From positions 429,205 to 493,204 of the forward strand of contig CP098402.1 of the NCBI GenBank assembly GCA_025916675.1: 64,000 nt of DNA. The letters run 5' to 3'. The notes under the pieces were generated by a model that saw nothing but the letters and a program-made list of their open reading frames with translations, was not told where the DNA came from and made no database searches. Each line of letters begins with the position of its first letter. Position 1 is the stretch's first letter. The DNA comes from Phycisphaera sp. (GTDB lineage Bacteria > Planctomycetota > Phycisphaerae > Phycisphaerales > UBA1924). Made by a program: the position numbers and the translations under genes. Shown one piece after another: positions 18,322 through 26,227 of the stretch.

Positions 18322-18327
18322 TATAGC
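18322..18327 (+). promoter_or_regulatory. candidate -10 box for the structured RNA
   Basis: TATAGC at 18322-18327 lies 5-7 nt before the point where the structured RNA begins (TGTGG at 18332), which is the right distance for a transcription start. No clear -35 hexamer is present 16-18 nt upstream. Called mainly for its position between the trmL terminator and the structured element. Confidence 0.35.
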
Positions 18328-18331
18328 TTTA

Positions 18332-18453
18332 TGTGGACCGCCCCGGCCGGGAACGCAAGGGCCGGGGGACGCCCAGGAAGGGCCGGACCCACACGCATCT
18401 CTCTCTCCTCCTCCGGTGTACGACACGTCTTGAAACGTGTCGTACACTGTTTT
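18332..18453 (+). ncRNA. candidate structured small RNA (three-way junction, CU-rich seed, terminator)
   Basis: No known RNA family recognised. An outer stem (TGTGG 18332-18336 with CCACA 18389-18393; CCG 18338-18340 with CGG 18384-18386) encloses two hairpins: CCCCGGCC/GGCCGGGG (18341-18348 and 18360-18367, loop GGGAACGCAAG) and GCCC/GGGC (18371-18374 and 18380-18383, loop AGGAA). An unpaired pyrimidine stretch (18396-18414) containing CCTCC then precedes a strong terminator-like hairpin at 18416-18447. The set could be a stand-alone small RNA whose CCUCC segment can pair with Shine-Dalgarno sequences, or a 5' leader of the next gene. Pairing was found by eye. Confidence 0.5.
18416..18453 (+). 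terminator. 13-bp perfect hairpin with T-run before lipoprotein gene
   Basis: GTGTACGACACGT (18416-18428) and ACGTGTCGTACAC (18435-18447) are perfect complements across the loop CTTGAA, followed by TGTTTT. As RNA this is a strong intrinsic terminator that would end the structured RNA. As DNA it is also a long dyad that could bind a repressor. It lies directly against the ATG at 18454, so it would also affect translation of the downstream gene. Confidence 0.6.
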
Positions 18454-18687
18454 ATGGCTAAGAGATTTCGCCGAATGAATCGATCGGGGCGTCTGGCACT
18501 GTCGGTTGTTGTCGGCACGGTGGCCACCTGCTCGGCGGGCTGTCGTGATCCTCTGATCACTGAGAACCAGGTCCGCAGCCCCTTCCACCGCTACGACCGG
18601 ATCCGCAATCAGGATTCGGACACGTTTGTTCGCGACGAGTTTGGCCGTGCGAGGCCGAACGTGGCCGCTCGGCTTGCGCCAAAATGA
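18454..18687 (+). CDS. small lipoprotein
   Basis: A 77-residue protein (70 if ATG 18475 is used). The N-terminus is basic, then a hydrophobic stretch (LALSVVVGTVATCSAGC) ends in a lipobox-like SAGC, so export and lipidation are likely. The mature part is short, charged and has no known domain (DPLITENQVRSPFHRYDRIR ... RPNVAARLAPK). The ATG at 18454 abuts the upstream hairpin and lacks a ribosome site; ATG 18475 has AAGAGA about 9 nt upstream and may be the real start. Function unknown. Confidence 0.6.
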   Translation: MAKRFRRMNRSGRLALSVVVGTVATCSAGCRDPLITENQVRSPFHRYDRIRNQDSDTFVRDEFGRARPNVAARLAPK

Positions 18688-18831
18688 GCCTATAACAGCG
18701 GCATTCGCTGCGACTGTCATCGCTTACGCATAATCGGACGCAAATAAGCAAAGCGGAGCTTCGGTGTATTCCGATGCACTCTTGCGCGATCGTGCGCTAC
18801 TCTCGCTTCACACCGATTCACTGGACCCGGC

Positions 18832-19551
18832 ATGACCATGGATGGCAGGCTGAATATGGACTCGCGGGACTCAAGGTCTACGGGCGGCCAGGCCGTTTTG
18901 AGCGCGTTGCTGCGGTCTCGCCGGGGCATGGTGCTCACGAGCTTCGCGGCATCGATGGTGGGGCTGGCTTCGATGCTGGTGCTGATCGAGGGGCAGCGGA
19001 CGCCGACGGTTGGTGGTCGTAGCATTGCCCCGATGGCGGTTTCGGCGGTGGGTGTGTCGCTCGAGGCGATCACCGAGCCGCCGGCAAGCCTCGATCGGAA
19101 TCGCTGGAAGCGGATCGTGATCCACCACAGCCGGTCTCGCCACGGCGACGCGGCCCAGCTCGCCCGGACCCATCAGTCGATGGGGCTGGCTGGGCTCGGG
19201 TACCACTTTGTGATTGGCAATGGCCGTGGCATGTCCGACGGCGAGTTGCACGTGGCCGAGCGTTGGCTGCGTCAGCAGCCGGGTGCCCACGTTGCGGGGC
19301 CGGATAGCCTGGCGTACAACCGCGACTCGATCGGCGTTTGCCTGGTGGGCGACGGGCGGCTGGAGGCGTTTGGGCGTGGCCAGATGGACCGGCTCGTGGC
19401 GGCGGTTTCGACGCTGGCGCGGGAGCTGGATATCCCTGCGAGCCAGATCCACATGCACGAGGACGTGGCTGGGGTTGACGATCCGGGTCCGTACTTCCCC
19501 CGGGACAGCTTCTACCAGCGTCTGGCGGAAGCGGGCGTGCGGTCTCGATAA
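18832..19551 (+). CDS. N-acetylmuramoyl-L-alanine amidase (Amidase_2/PGRP type), membrane-anchored
   Basis: A 239-residue zinc amidase that cleaves the bond between MurNAc and L-alanine in peptidoglycan. A transmembrane helix (about 33-52) anchors the catalytic domain outside the membrane. Zinc ligands fit the family: the first histidine in RIVIHHSRS (98/99), the second in QIHMHEDVAG, and an aspartate in VDDPGPYFP in the third position, as in AmpD rather than the cysteine of T7 lysozyme. LGYHFVIGNGRGMSDGEL and NRDSIGVCLVGDG are typical of the fold. ATG at 18832 or 18838. Confidence 0.88.
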   Translation: MTMDGRLNMDSRDSRSTGGQAVLSALLRSRRGMVLTSFAASMVGLASMLVLIEGQRTPTVGGRSIAPMAVSAVGVSLEAITEPPASLDRNRWKRIVIHHSRSRHGDAAQLARTHQSMGLAGLGYHFVIGNGRGMSDGELHVAERWLRQQPGAHVAGPDSLAYNRDSIGVCLVGDGRLEAFGRGQMDRLVAAVSTLARELDIPASQIHMHEDVAGVDDPGPYFPRDSFYQRLAEAGVRSR

Positions 19552-19675
19552 CCCGTACGCGGGCCGCTGGCTGCAACCGATCCTGCTCGAAGCCGAACAT
19601 ACCGGTGAGCCGCGACGTTCCCTACCGCGGTGAAAGTGTGCGTGAGTCTTCCGGACAAACGACGCTAGCGGAACG

Positions 19676-20848
19676 ATGGAACAATTACGAAAGCTGTCGT
19701 TGAACAGGGCCCCGGAAGGGGCAATCGCCTGGGCCGGAGGATCGGCCCCGGCGCGTCCGAGAGTTGGTGCTTTGGGCGGGCCTGGGCCGTCGGGGCAAGT
19801 TGCCGCGAATCCGGGGCCGTCACGGGCCGATAGACCGGCTACCGTAGTCGCCCCTGCGGTAGCCCCTGCGAAGAATGGGCTGTCGGGGCGATTGGGGCGT
19901 TTGAGAACGGATTCCCGAGATACATCGGGGCACGCCTCAAGCTGGAACTGGGAGGAGCAGTCACCTTTGGAGCCGCTTCGCAAGGGTGAGGTCATCGAGG
20001 GGCACCGTGTGCTCGACGAACTCGGCCGGGGGGCCGCGTCGATTATCTATTTGGCCCAGGATGAGAAGTCCAAGCAGATTTACGCGTTGAAGCACGTGAA
20101 GCGTGAGACGACCAAGGACCAGCGGTTCCTGGAGCAGGCCGAGTATGAGTACAAGGTGGCCAGCAAGCTGGACCACCCGAACATTCGCAAGATCCGGCGG
20201 ATGATGAAGCGCAAGCACCTGCTGAAGGTGAAGGACCTGTTCCTGGTGATGGAGCTGGTTGACGGCTTGGCGATGGACGAGAACCCGCCGAAGACGTTCG
20301 ATGACGCGTTGTCGGTGTTCCACCAGGTGGCGCTGGCGTTGGGGCACATGCACGAGCGTGGGTTCGTACACGCCGACATGAAGCCCAACAACGTGGTGGT
20401 GTCTCCCGATGGGACGGTGAAGATCATCGACTTGGGGCAATCGTGCGCGACGGGGACCATCAAGCCCCGGATCCAGGGCACGCCGGACTTTATTGCCCCC
20501 GAGCAGGTGCACCGCCGGGCGATCACGCCCAAGACGGACATCTACAACCTTGGCGCGACGATGTACGCGGTGCTGACCGATAAGCGTGTGCCGACGGCGC
20601 TGGCGAACGACGACTCGCTGCTGGGGTCGCTGGACGACAGCATGATCGAGAAGCCCACGCCGGCGATCGAGCTGAACGAGCGCATCCATCCGAAGCTGAA
20701 CGACGTGATCATGCAGTGCGTCGAGGTCGACCCTGCCAAGCGGCCCGAGTCGATGGTGTACGTGGCCGACCGGCTGAACCTGGTGCAGGGCATCATGCGG
20801 GCCGAGGCGGAGAAGGCGACTCCGGTGCGTTCCACGCCCACGACCTGA
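19676..20848 (+). CDS. soluble Ser/Thr protein kinase (non-RD)
   Basis: A 390-residue Hanks-type kinase without any membrane helix or C-terminal sensor. A low-complexity N-terminus (1-100) precedes the kinase domain: ELGRGAASIIYLA (P-loop), catalytic lysine K139 in YALKHVKRE, catalytic loop HADMKPNN (D234, K236, N239), metal-binding D252 in IIDLGQ and FIAPEQ. The HRD arginine is alanine, so this is a non-RD kinase and may not need activation-loop phosphorylation. A metallophosphatase starts 34 nt downstream, then the flagellar cluster, suggesting a reversible phosphorylation pair. Confidence 0.9.
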   Translation: MEQLRKLSLNRAPEGAIAWAGGSAPARPRVGALGGPGPSGQVAANPGPSRADRPATVVAPAVAPAKNGLSGRLGRLRTDSRDTSGHASSWNWEEQSPLEPLRKGEVIEGHRVLDELGRGAASIIYLAQDEKSKQIYALKHVKRETTKDQRFLEQAEYEYKVASKLDHPNIRKIRRMMKRKHLLKVKDLFLVMELVDGLAMDENPPKTFDDALSVFHQVALALGHMHERGFVHADMKPNNVVVSPDGTVKIIDLGQSCATGTIKPRIQGTPDFIAPEQVHRRAITPKTDIYNLGATMYAVLTDKRVPTALANDDSLLGSLDDSMIEKPTPAIELNERIHPKLNDVIMQCVEVDPAKRPESMVYVADRLNLVQGIMRAEAEKATPVRSTPTT

Positions 20849-20882
20849 AGCCGGCGAATGTCGCTGGGCGAGGACGGCCCGT

Positions 20883-21803
20883 ATGCAGGTACACGCATTC
20901 GATGGGCTCGATCTCGCTTCGGTGGACGAGGTGTGCCGGCTTCTCGAGTCGGCCGCGGCGGCCAGCAGGGACGCGGTGTGCCGGCGTGGCTCGGTGGACT
21001 GGGTGGAGGCGCCCGGTCGGCTGGTGGCCACGGGCGATATCCACGACAATCCGCTGCACCTGTCGAGGGTGATCGAGGCTGCGGGGCTGAACGGCGATCC
21101 GTCGGAAACGCCCGAGAGCGAGCGCAGCCATCTGACGCTGCACGAATTGATCCACGGCGAGAACCTGATGGGGGGCGTGGACTTCAGCTATCGGGCGCTG
21201 ACGCGGGTCGCGGCGCTCAAGGTTGCCTTCCCCGAGCACGTCCACGTGCTGCTGGCCAACCATGAGCTGGCTCAGATCATCGGCTCGGGCATCGTGAAGG
21301 ACGGCGTGCGTGTGGTCGAGGCGTTCAATGACGGTGTCGAGCGGGTGTTCGGCGATGATGCCGACCGGGTGCATGGGGCGATCGCGTCGTTCGTGCGGGC
21401 GATGCCGCTGGCGCTTCGGTGCGAGACGCCTCGCGGGGTGATCCAGTGCAGCCACAGCGTGCCGAGCCCGGCGATGATGGGGCGGTTTGATGTTGGTGTG
21501 CTGGATCGGGAACTGACGGACGAGGACTACCAGCCGCTGACGGGCAGCGCCCACATGATGGTGTGGGGGCGGCACTACGACGCGGAGAGCCTGGAAGACC
21601 TGGTGGAGCGGTGGGGCGTGACGATGTTCGTGCTGGGGCACGAGAAGGTGCCCGAGGGGGCGCGTTTCGTCGAGCCTTGCGCGGTGGTGCTGAACAGCGA
21701 CCACGGCAATGGGGTGTACCTTCCCATCGACCTGACCGAGCCGCCAGCACCGGAGGGGGCGCCGATGCTGGCGCGGCGGCTGGCCGAGCCGGTGTTCGAG
21801 TAG
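20883..21803 (+). CDS. calcineurin-like metallophosphoesterase
   Basis: A 306-residue protein of the PPP/metallophosphoesterase superfamily. Metal-ligand blocks appear in order: VATGDIHDNP (GDxHD), LLANHELAQ (variant of GNHE), IQCSHSVPS and FVLGHEKVPEG (GH-x). The GDIHDN and ANHE wording resembles Ser/Thr PPP phosphatases more than nucleotidases. A phosphoprotein substrate is an inference from its position directly after the Ser/Thr kinase. The ATG at 20883 has only a modest ribosome site. Confidence 0.75.
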   Translation: MQVHAFDGLDLASVDEVCRLLESAAAASRDAVCRRGSVDWVEAPGRLVATGDIHDNPLHLSRVIEAAGLNGDPSETPESERSHLTLHELIHGENLMGGVDFSYRALTRVAALKVAFPEHVHVLLANHELAQIIGSGIVKDGVRVVEAFNDGVERVFGDDADRVHGAIASFVRAMPLALRCETPRGVIQCSHSVPSPAMMGRFDVGVLDRELTDEDYQPLTGSAHMMVWGRHYDAESLEDLVERWGVTMFVLGHEKVPEGARFVEPCAVVLNSDHGNGVYLPIDLTEPPAPEGAPMLARRLAEPVFE

Positions 21804-21909
21804 CTTCGGCCGGGTCGGCGGCACTTCTTGCGCGTTGATTGAAGAAATTTGCCTGAAGCGTCCGATGGCAGCGGCGAGGGCGTGGAGTGCGCCCGGTCTG
21901 GAGGTCAGG

Positions 21910-22392
21910 ATGACCCAAGGCGAGGCGTGCGGTCCGGATTCTTCCCGGGCGTTGCTGCGCGATCGGGTGATGCCGGCGTTGGAACGCCAGGCGGCCCTGT
22001 ATGACCAACTTGCGGCCTTTGGGCCCAGGCAGGATGAGCTGATCGCCAACGGCGAGGGCGATGCGTTGCTGCGCCTGATGGGCGATCGGCAGGCGGTGGT
22101 CGACGAGCTGGTCGAGGTGCATCGCGGGCTCGAGGACGTGCGTGGCGATTGGCAGGGGTTCGTTGGCGGCTTGCCCGACGACGAGCGGGCGGCGCTAGGC
22201 GAGCGGCTCGATGAGCTCAAGGCGTTGGCGGCGCGGGTGCATGACCAGGACTCGCAGACGCGGCAGCACCTGGACGGGGCTCGCGACAGGGTGAGCTCGA
22301 GCATGAGCGGGCTGGGGCGGGCCAAGGGCGCGATGCGGGCCTATGGCGGCGCGGCGACGCGGGCGCCCATCCATCAGGATCGGGAGGCCTGA
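21910..22392 (+). CDS. flgN: FlgN-like export chaperone
   Basis: About 160 residues, almost entirely helical and charged, with heptad-like leucines (LLRDRVMPALERQAALYDQL ... LLRLMGDRQAVVDELVEVHRGLEDV). This fits FlgN, the cytosolic chaperone that holds hook-associated proteins FlgK and FlgL before export. FlgN is poorly conserved in sequence, so the call rests on size, helical content and its position as first gene of the flagellar block. The start at 21910 is preferred over 21835, whose extra 25 residues are atypical. Followed 2 nt later by the sensor kinase. Confidence 0.6.
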   Translation: MTQGEACGPDSSRALLRDRVMPALERQAALYDQLAAFGPRQDELIANGEGDALLRLMGDRQAVVDELVEVHRGLEDVRGDWQGFVGGLPDDERAALGERLDELKALAARVHDQDSQTRQHLDGARDRVSSSMSGLGRAKGAMRAYGGAATRAPIHQDREA

Positions 22393-22394
22393 GC

Positions 22395-23279
22395 GTGGCT
22401 CAGGTGGCGGCTGGTGATACGGCTCTAGCGCCCCCCGTGACGCCGGAGGATCTGGCCGAGTTGATGCGGGCGTTCAACTCTGCGGCTGGCGAGCTTGGCC
22501 AGACGCACGAGGCGCTGCGGGCCGAGGTCTCGCGGTTGAAGGGTGAACTGAACGAGGCGAACGTGCGGCTGGAGCGATCTCGGCGGCTGGCGGCGCTGGG
22601 TGAGATGGCGGCGGGGATTGCGCACGAGGTTCGGAACCCGCTGGCGGCGATCGCGTTGCACGCCGAAATGCTGCGGGATGACTTGGGCGTAACCGAGGAA
22701 GCACAGACCGCCGGGAAGATCTTGCGGGCGGCGCGGGAGCTCGATGGCGTCGTCGGCGACGTTCTGCGGTTTGCGCGGGAGCTGGCGCCGGCGGTGGGCA
22801 TCGTGGATGCGGCCGAGCCGGCGCGGCGGGCGGTGTCGACGTGCCAGATGATGGCCGAGGCGGCGGGCGTGGGGCTTGGGCTTGGTGAGGTGCCAGCGTT
22901 CGAGGACATAGAGGTCGACGCGGGGCTCGTGGCGCAGGCCTTGGCGAACCTGATCCGCAACGCGGTGGAGGCCATCGTCGATGGTGGTTCCGGTGGATCG
23001 GGTCGTGTCTGGCTCTCGGTTGAGGTTTGCGACGGCGTGGTGTCGTACGAGGTTCGGGATAACGGTCCGGGGTTGCCCGAGGGCGTTGTGGAGCGGATGT
23101 TCAATCCGTTCTATACGACGCGGCAGACGGGGTGCGGGCTGGGGCTGGCGATGGTGCAGCGGATCGTGGATGCGCATGGCGGTCGGGTTGACGCCGCGAG
23201 CATGGATGCTGGCGGGGCGCGGTTCGTGTTAGCGCTGCCGACACAGGCGGCGGCGATGGTGACGGAGGGCGTGGCTTGA
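22395..23279 (+). CDS. cytosolic NtrB/FlrB-like sensor histidine kinase
   Basis: A 294-residue soluble kinase. A coiled coil (about 25-65) leads into HisKA with H77 in GIAHEVRNPL, then HATPase_c with N-box NLIRNAVEA, G1 DNGPGLP, the F-box PFYTTRQTG and G2 GLGLAM. There is no membrane helix or PAS domain, so it senses a cytosolic cue. The gene overlaps the response regulator start by 4 nt (TTGA) and lies 2 nt after flgN, matching the FlrBC/FleSR arrangement in which such a pair switches on middle flagellar genes. GTG start. Confidence 0.9.
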   Translation: MAQVAAGDTALAPPVTPEDLAELMRAFNSAAGELGQTHEALRAEVSRLKGELNEANVRLERSRRLAALGEMAAGIAHEVRNPLAAIALHAEMLRDDLGVTEEAQTAGKILRAARELDGVVGDVLRFARELAPAVGIVDAAEPARRAVSTCQMMAEAAGVGLGLGEVPAFEDIEVDAGLVAQALANLIRNAVEAIVDGGSGGSGRVWLSVEVCDGVVSYEVRDNGPGLPEGVVERMFNPFYTTRQTGCGLGLAMVQRIVDAHGGRVDAASMDAGGARFVLALPTQAAAMVTEGVA

Positions 23280-24793
23280 GCACGGTACTGGTTGTCGACG
23301 ACAAGGAAATGATGCGCGACAGCGTGTGCTCGGTGCTGCGGCGGGCGGGCATGACCGCGCTGGCTGCGACCAACGGGCCCGAGGCGCTCGAGCGGGTGGC
23401 GCTGCAGCGGCCCGACGCGGTGGTGAGCGACCTGAAGATGCCGGGCATGACCGGCGTGGAGCTGCTGGCGCAGGTGCGCAAGATCGACGAGGAATTGCCG
23501 GTCGTGCTGATGACGGCGTTCGGTTCGGTGCAGACGGCCGTCGAGGCGATGAAGCTCGGGGCGTTCGACTATCTGACCAAGCCTTTCGAGGGGGATGAGC
23601 TGCTGATCTGCGTGAAGCGGGCCATCCAGCACGCGAAGCTGCGACGCGAGAATGCGGTGCTGCGGGCGCAGGGCAGCCAGGCGGAGGTCGAGGGCAGCGG
23701 GAAGATCGTGACCGAGGGCGCGCCGTTCGGGCTCGATCGGTTGGTGGGGGCGTCTCCGGCGATGCGGAGCGTGAAGGCGCAGGCGCAGGCGGTGGCCGAC
23801 AGCCACGGCACGGTGCTGATCGTGGGTGAGAGCGGGACGGGCAAGGAAGTTGTCGCGCGGGCCATCCACGAGCTGAGCCCGCGGCGGACGGGGCCGTTTC
23901 TGGCGGTGAACTGCGCGGCGCTGAGCGAGACGCTGCTTGAGAGCGAGCTATTCGGGCACGAGAAGGGGGCGTTCACGGGTGCGGACAAGATGCGGAAGGG
24001 GCGCTTCGAGCTGGCCCACGGCGGGACCTTGCTGCTGGACGAGGTGAGCGAGGTGAGCCCGGCGATCCAGGCGAAGCTGCTGCGGGTGCTGCAGGAGCGG
24101 GCCTTCGAGCGGGTGGGCAGCAGTCAGACGATCTCGATCGACGTGCGCGTGCTGGCGACGAGCAACCGGGACCTGCCCAAGGCGGTGGCGGCGGGGGACT
24201 TCCGGCAGGACTTGTTCTTCAGGCTGAACGTGCTGCCGATCCACTTGCCGGCGCTGTGCGACAAGGTCGAGGACGTGCCGATGCTGGCCGAGACGTTCCT
24301 GGGTCAGATTGCGCGGCGTGAGGGCCGGGGGCGTGTGCGGCTGGAGCCCGGCGCGGTCGAGCTGCTGTGCGGGTACGAGTGGCCCGGGAACGTTCGGGAA
24401 CTGCAGAACGTGTGCGAGCGGGCGGTGGTGCTGAGCGCCACGGGCTCGCGGCACGATGAGGTGGTGATCCGGCGGGAGATGCTCGAGCCCTGGTTGGCGT
24501 GGCAGACGACGCCGGTGCAGCGGCCGGCGGTGGCGATCGAGGCGTCTCCGCGTGTGGAGCAGGCGGTGGCGATCGGGGCGGGTGGGCCGCCGGAGTTGGA
24601 TAACGGGGCCATCACGTTCGCGCCGGGTGACACGACGCTGGACGACATGGAGCGCGACGCGATCGTGCGGACGCTGGAGCGGTACGACGGGCACCGGCAG
24701 AAGTCGGCCGACGCGCTGGGTATCGGCGTGCGGACGCTGGGGATCAAGCTGAAGAAGTGGAAGGACGAGCGGCTGGTGCCCGAGGACCTGTAG
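23276..24793 (+). CDS. NtrC-family sigma-54 activator (FlrC-like)
   Basis: A 505-residue three-domain regulator: receiver with phosphoacceptor D52 in VVSDLKMPG; AAA+ domain with Walker A GESGTGKE, the sigma-54-contact loop GAFTGA, Walker B GGTLLLDEVSE and the R-finger region; and a Fis-type helix-turn-helix at the C-terminus (RYDGHRQKSADALGIGVRTL). It activates RNA polymerase carrying sigma-54. Sigma-54 promoters just downstream (flgB, fliF) make control of the flagellar cluster the natural reading, as with FlrC. The start is TTG, overlapping the kinase stop. Confidence 0.93.
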   Translation: MSTVLVVDDKEMMRDSVCSVLRRAGMTALAATNGPEALERVALQRPDAVVSDLKMPGMTGVELLAQVRKIDEELPVVLMTAFGSVQTAVEAMKLGAFDYLTKPFEGDELLICVKRAIQHAKLRRENAVLRAQGSQAEVEGSGKIVTEGAPFGLDRLVGASPAMRSVKAQAQAVADSHGTVLIVGESGTGKEVVARAIHELSPRRTGPFLAVNCAALSETLLESELFGHEKGAFTGADKMRKGRFELAHGGTLLLDEVSEVSPAIQAKLLRVLQERAFERVGSSQTISIDVRVLATSNRDLPKAVAAGDFRQDLFFRLNVLPIHLPALCDKVEDVPMLAETFLGQIARREGRGRVRLEPGAVELLCGYEWPGNVRELQNVCERAVVLSATGSRHDEVVIRREMLEPWLAWQTTPVQRPAVAIEASPRVEQAVAIGAGGPPELDNGAITFAPGDTTLDDMERDAIVRTLERYDGHRQKSADALGIGVRTLGIKLKKWKDERLVPEDL

Positions 24794-24796
24794 GAC

Positions 24797-24812
24797 TGGC
24801 CCGGTGTTTGCG
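24797..24812 (+). promoter_or_regulatory. sigma-54 (-24/-12) promoter before flgB
   Basis: TGGCCCGGTGTTTGCG matches the TGGCACGN4TTGCW consensus, with GG and GC in exactly the required spacing and one mismatch in the -24 block. It lies 18 nt upstream of the flgB start and 4 nt after the stop of the sigma-54 activator gene, which very likely drives it. Confidence 0.8.
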
Positions 24813-24829
24813 TTGGAGTTACTCACGCG

Positions 24830-25279
24830 ATGTTGAAAGAAACCCTCCAGGCCGGCTCGCTCCCCACGCTCGAGGCGATGATGCGCTTCACAGGGCAGCG
24901 GCAGCGGCTGCTGGCCCACAACGTGGCGAACCTGACGACCCCCAACTTCCAGGCCGTGGACGTGTCGCCCAAGGCCTTCCAGGAGATGCTGGGCGAGGCC
25001 GTGGAGGCCCGGCGGAAGGAGAACGGGGGCATCGGTGGGCGGCTGGAGATGCGCAGCTCGCGCGAGGTGCGGACGGGGCCCGATGGCGCGCTGAGCCTGC
25101 GACCGCTGAAGGGCACGGGCAGCGTGGGTGGGGTGCTGCTGCACGACCGCAACGACCGGGACGTGGAGCGGCTGATGCAATCGATGACCGAGAACTATGG
25201 GGCGTACCGCGTGGCGGCCGACCTGATGCGCAGCCGTGTGGGCGTGTTGCGGACGGCGATCAGCCAGCGTGTGGGGTGA
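24830..25279 (+). CDS. flgB: flagellar basal-body rod protein FlgB
   Basis: A 149-residue proximal rod protein. The N-terminal helix ends in the rod/hook signature QRLLAHNVANLTTPNFQAVDV (compare the NxANxxTPGF motif), and the C-terminus (QSMTENYGAYRVAADLMRSR) forms the partner helix of the coiled coil. Exported by the flagellar type III system and built into the rod with FlgC and FliE. First gene after the sigma-54 promoter; flgC follows after 12 nt. Confidence 0.92.
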   Translation: MLKETLQAGSLPTLEAMMRFTGQRQRLLAHNVANLTTPNFQAVDVSPKAFQEMLGEAVEARRKENGGIGGRLEMRSSREVRTGPDGALSLRPLKGTGSVGGVLLHDRNDRDVERLMQSMTENYGAYRVAADLMRSRVGVLRTAISQRVG

Positions 25280-25291
25280 GGGGTGTAGGCC

Positions 25292-25708
25292 TTGTTTGGA
25301 AGCCTTGACATCTCGACCAGTGGTATGATCGCCCAGCGTGCGCGGCTGACGGCTTCGTCGGCGAACATCGCCGGCGCGAACGTGATCGAGGACCAGTGGG
25401 GCAATTACGACCCATTCCTGCGGCGCGAGGTGGTGCTGGCGGCGGGGGATCCGTCGGCCAGCAGTGCCAGGGGGCGGGAGTTGGGCGTGCACGTGCGTGA
25501 GGTGTTCCACAACGACGAGGCGCTCAGGCCCCGGTGGGACCCCTCGAGCAAGCACGCGGACGAGAACGGGTACGTGATGGGGCCTGACATCAGCAGCGTG
25601 GCCGAGCAGGTGGACGCGATGGAGGCGTCGCGTGCGTATGAGGCCAATGTTGCGGCCGCGGAAGTGACCAAGGCGATGTTGGCCCAGGCTTTGCGGTTGA
25701 TCGCGTAG
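25292..25708 (+). CDS. flgC: flagellar basal-body rod protein FlgC
   Basis: A 138-residue rod protein. The N-terminus (MFGSLDISTSGMIAQRARLTASSANIAGAN) carries the rod motif in a slightly changed form (SSANIAGAN for the usual NLANxxT), and the C-terminal EASRAYEANVAAAEVTKAM is the classic FlgC/FlgG helix. It packs with FlgB in the proximal rod. The start is TTG at 25292. Confidence 0.92.
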   Translation: MFGSLDISTSGMIAQRARLTASSANIAGANVIEDQWGNYDPFLRREVVLAAGDPSASSARGRELGVHVREVFHNDEALRPRWDPSSKHADENGYVMGPDISSVAEQVDAMEASRAYEANVAAAEVTKAMLAQALRLIA

Positions 25709-25718
25709 GATGACCCGG

Positions 25719-25734
25719 CGGCTGGTGTTTTGCC
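25719..25734 (+). promoter_or_regulatory. weaker sigma-54-like site before fliE
   Basis: CGGCTGGTGTTTTGCC keeps GG and GC at the correct 10-nt spacing and has TTGC in the -12 block, but the -24 block lacks the CAC. It lies 25 nt before fliE. Could be a minor promoter or a chance match. Confidence 0.35.
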
Positions 25735-25758
25735 GGCGGACCTCGGAGGCGGATTGGC

Positions 25759-26067
25759 ATGAGCGACCCTGTTGGCCTGATTGGCGGCGCGTCTGGACCC
25801 CTGCGTGATGGGCAGCCGGTGCGGCCCCAGAGCGACCCGACCGACGGGGAGGCGTTCCGCAAGGCGCTGTTCGGGCAGCTCAAAGAGGCCTCGGAGATGC
25901 GTCAGGACGCCGACAAGGCCGTCGAGGACCTGATGACCGGCCAGCGGACCGACCTCGAGGGCGTGCTGCTGGCGACGCAGAAGGCCGACACGGCTTTTCA
26001 GTTGTTGCAGCAGATGCGCAACAAGGTGATGGAAGCGTACCAGGAAGTCCAGCAGATGCGTGTGTGA
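25759..26067 (+). CDS. fliE: flagellar hook-basal body protein FliE
   Basis: A 102-residue small rod-junction protein linking the MS ring (FliF) to the rod. The C-terminal half holds the family signature: DLEGVLLATQKADTAFQLL followed by RNKVMEAYQEVQQMRV. Length and place after flgBC are standard. An ATG start with GGAGG at 25746-25750. Confidence 0.92.
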   Translation: MSDPVGLIGGASGPLRDGQPVRPQSDPTDGEAFRKALFGQLKEASEMRQDADKAVEDLMTGQRTDLEGVLLATQKADTAFQLLQQMRNKVMEAYQEVQQMRV

Positions 26068-26069
26068 GC

Positions 26070-26110
26070 AACGCGCAGTTGTTGCGCGTTTTGGGCCCGC
26101 TTCGCGCGGG
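26070..26110 (+). terminator. tandem hairpins after fliE
   Basis: Two stem-loops follow the fliE stop: AACGCGCA/TGCGCGTT (26070-26077 and 26083-26090) and CCCGC/GCGGG (26096-26100 and 26106-26110). The first is followed by only TTTTGGG-like sequence, so termination may be partial. This would insulate flgBC-fliE from fliF, which has its own sigma-54 promoter 78 nt further on. The core GCGCAGTTGTTGCGC recurs at 47888. Confidence 0.5.
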
Positions 26111-26187
26111 TTGTGCATAGTCGCTGTCGGGTATTCAAGCCCGGGCCTCTGACAAGCCGACCACGAACTGGCGTGTTGCCTGCTGAG

Positions 26188-26203
26188 CGGCACGGTTTTT
26201 GCG
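26188..26203 (+). promoter_or_regulatory. sigma-54 (-24/-12) promoter before fliF
   Basis: CGGCACGGTTTTTGCG matches the consensus TGGCACGN4TTGCW at every key position except the first and last base. It lies 25 nt before the fliF GTG and behind two hairpins, so it likely starts the long fliF-flhG transcript. Confidence 0.85.
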
Positions 26204-26227
26204 CGTGGAACGCGCGGGAGTTCGGGC

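Noticed and set aside
18332-18400. SRP RNA, c-di-GMP riboswitch or other known RNA
   Set aside because: The SRP core (GGUCAGG...GGAAGGAAGCAGCC) is absent, and although GGGAACGCAAGGGCC loosely recalls GGGACGCAAAGCC of the GEMM aptamer, the stem layout and the GNRA/receptor parts do not fit.
21812-21835. Sigma-54-like GGCGGCAC...TTGC before flgN
   Set aside because: GG and GC are not 10 nt apart in any register (8 or 11), which sigma-54 does not tolerate.
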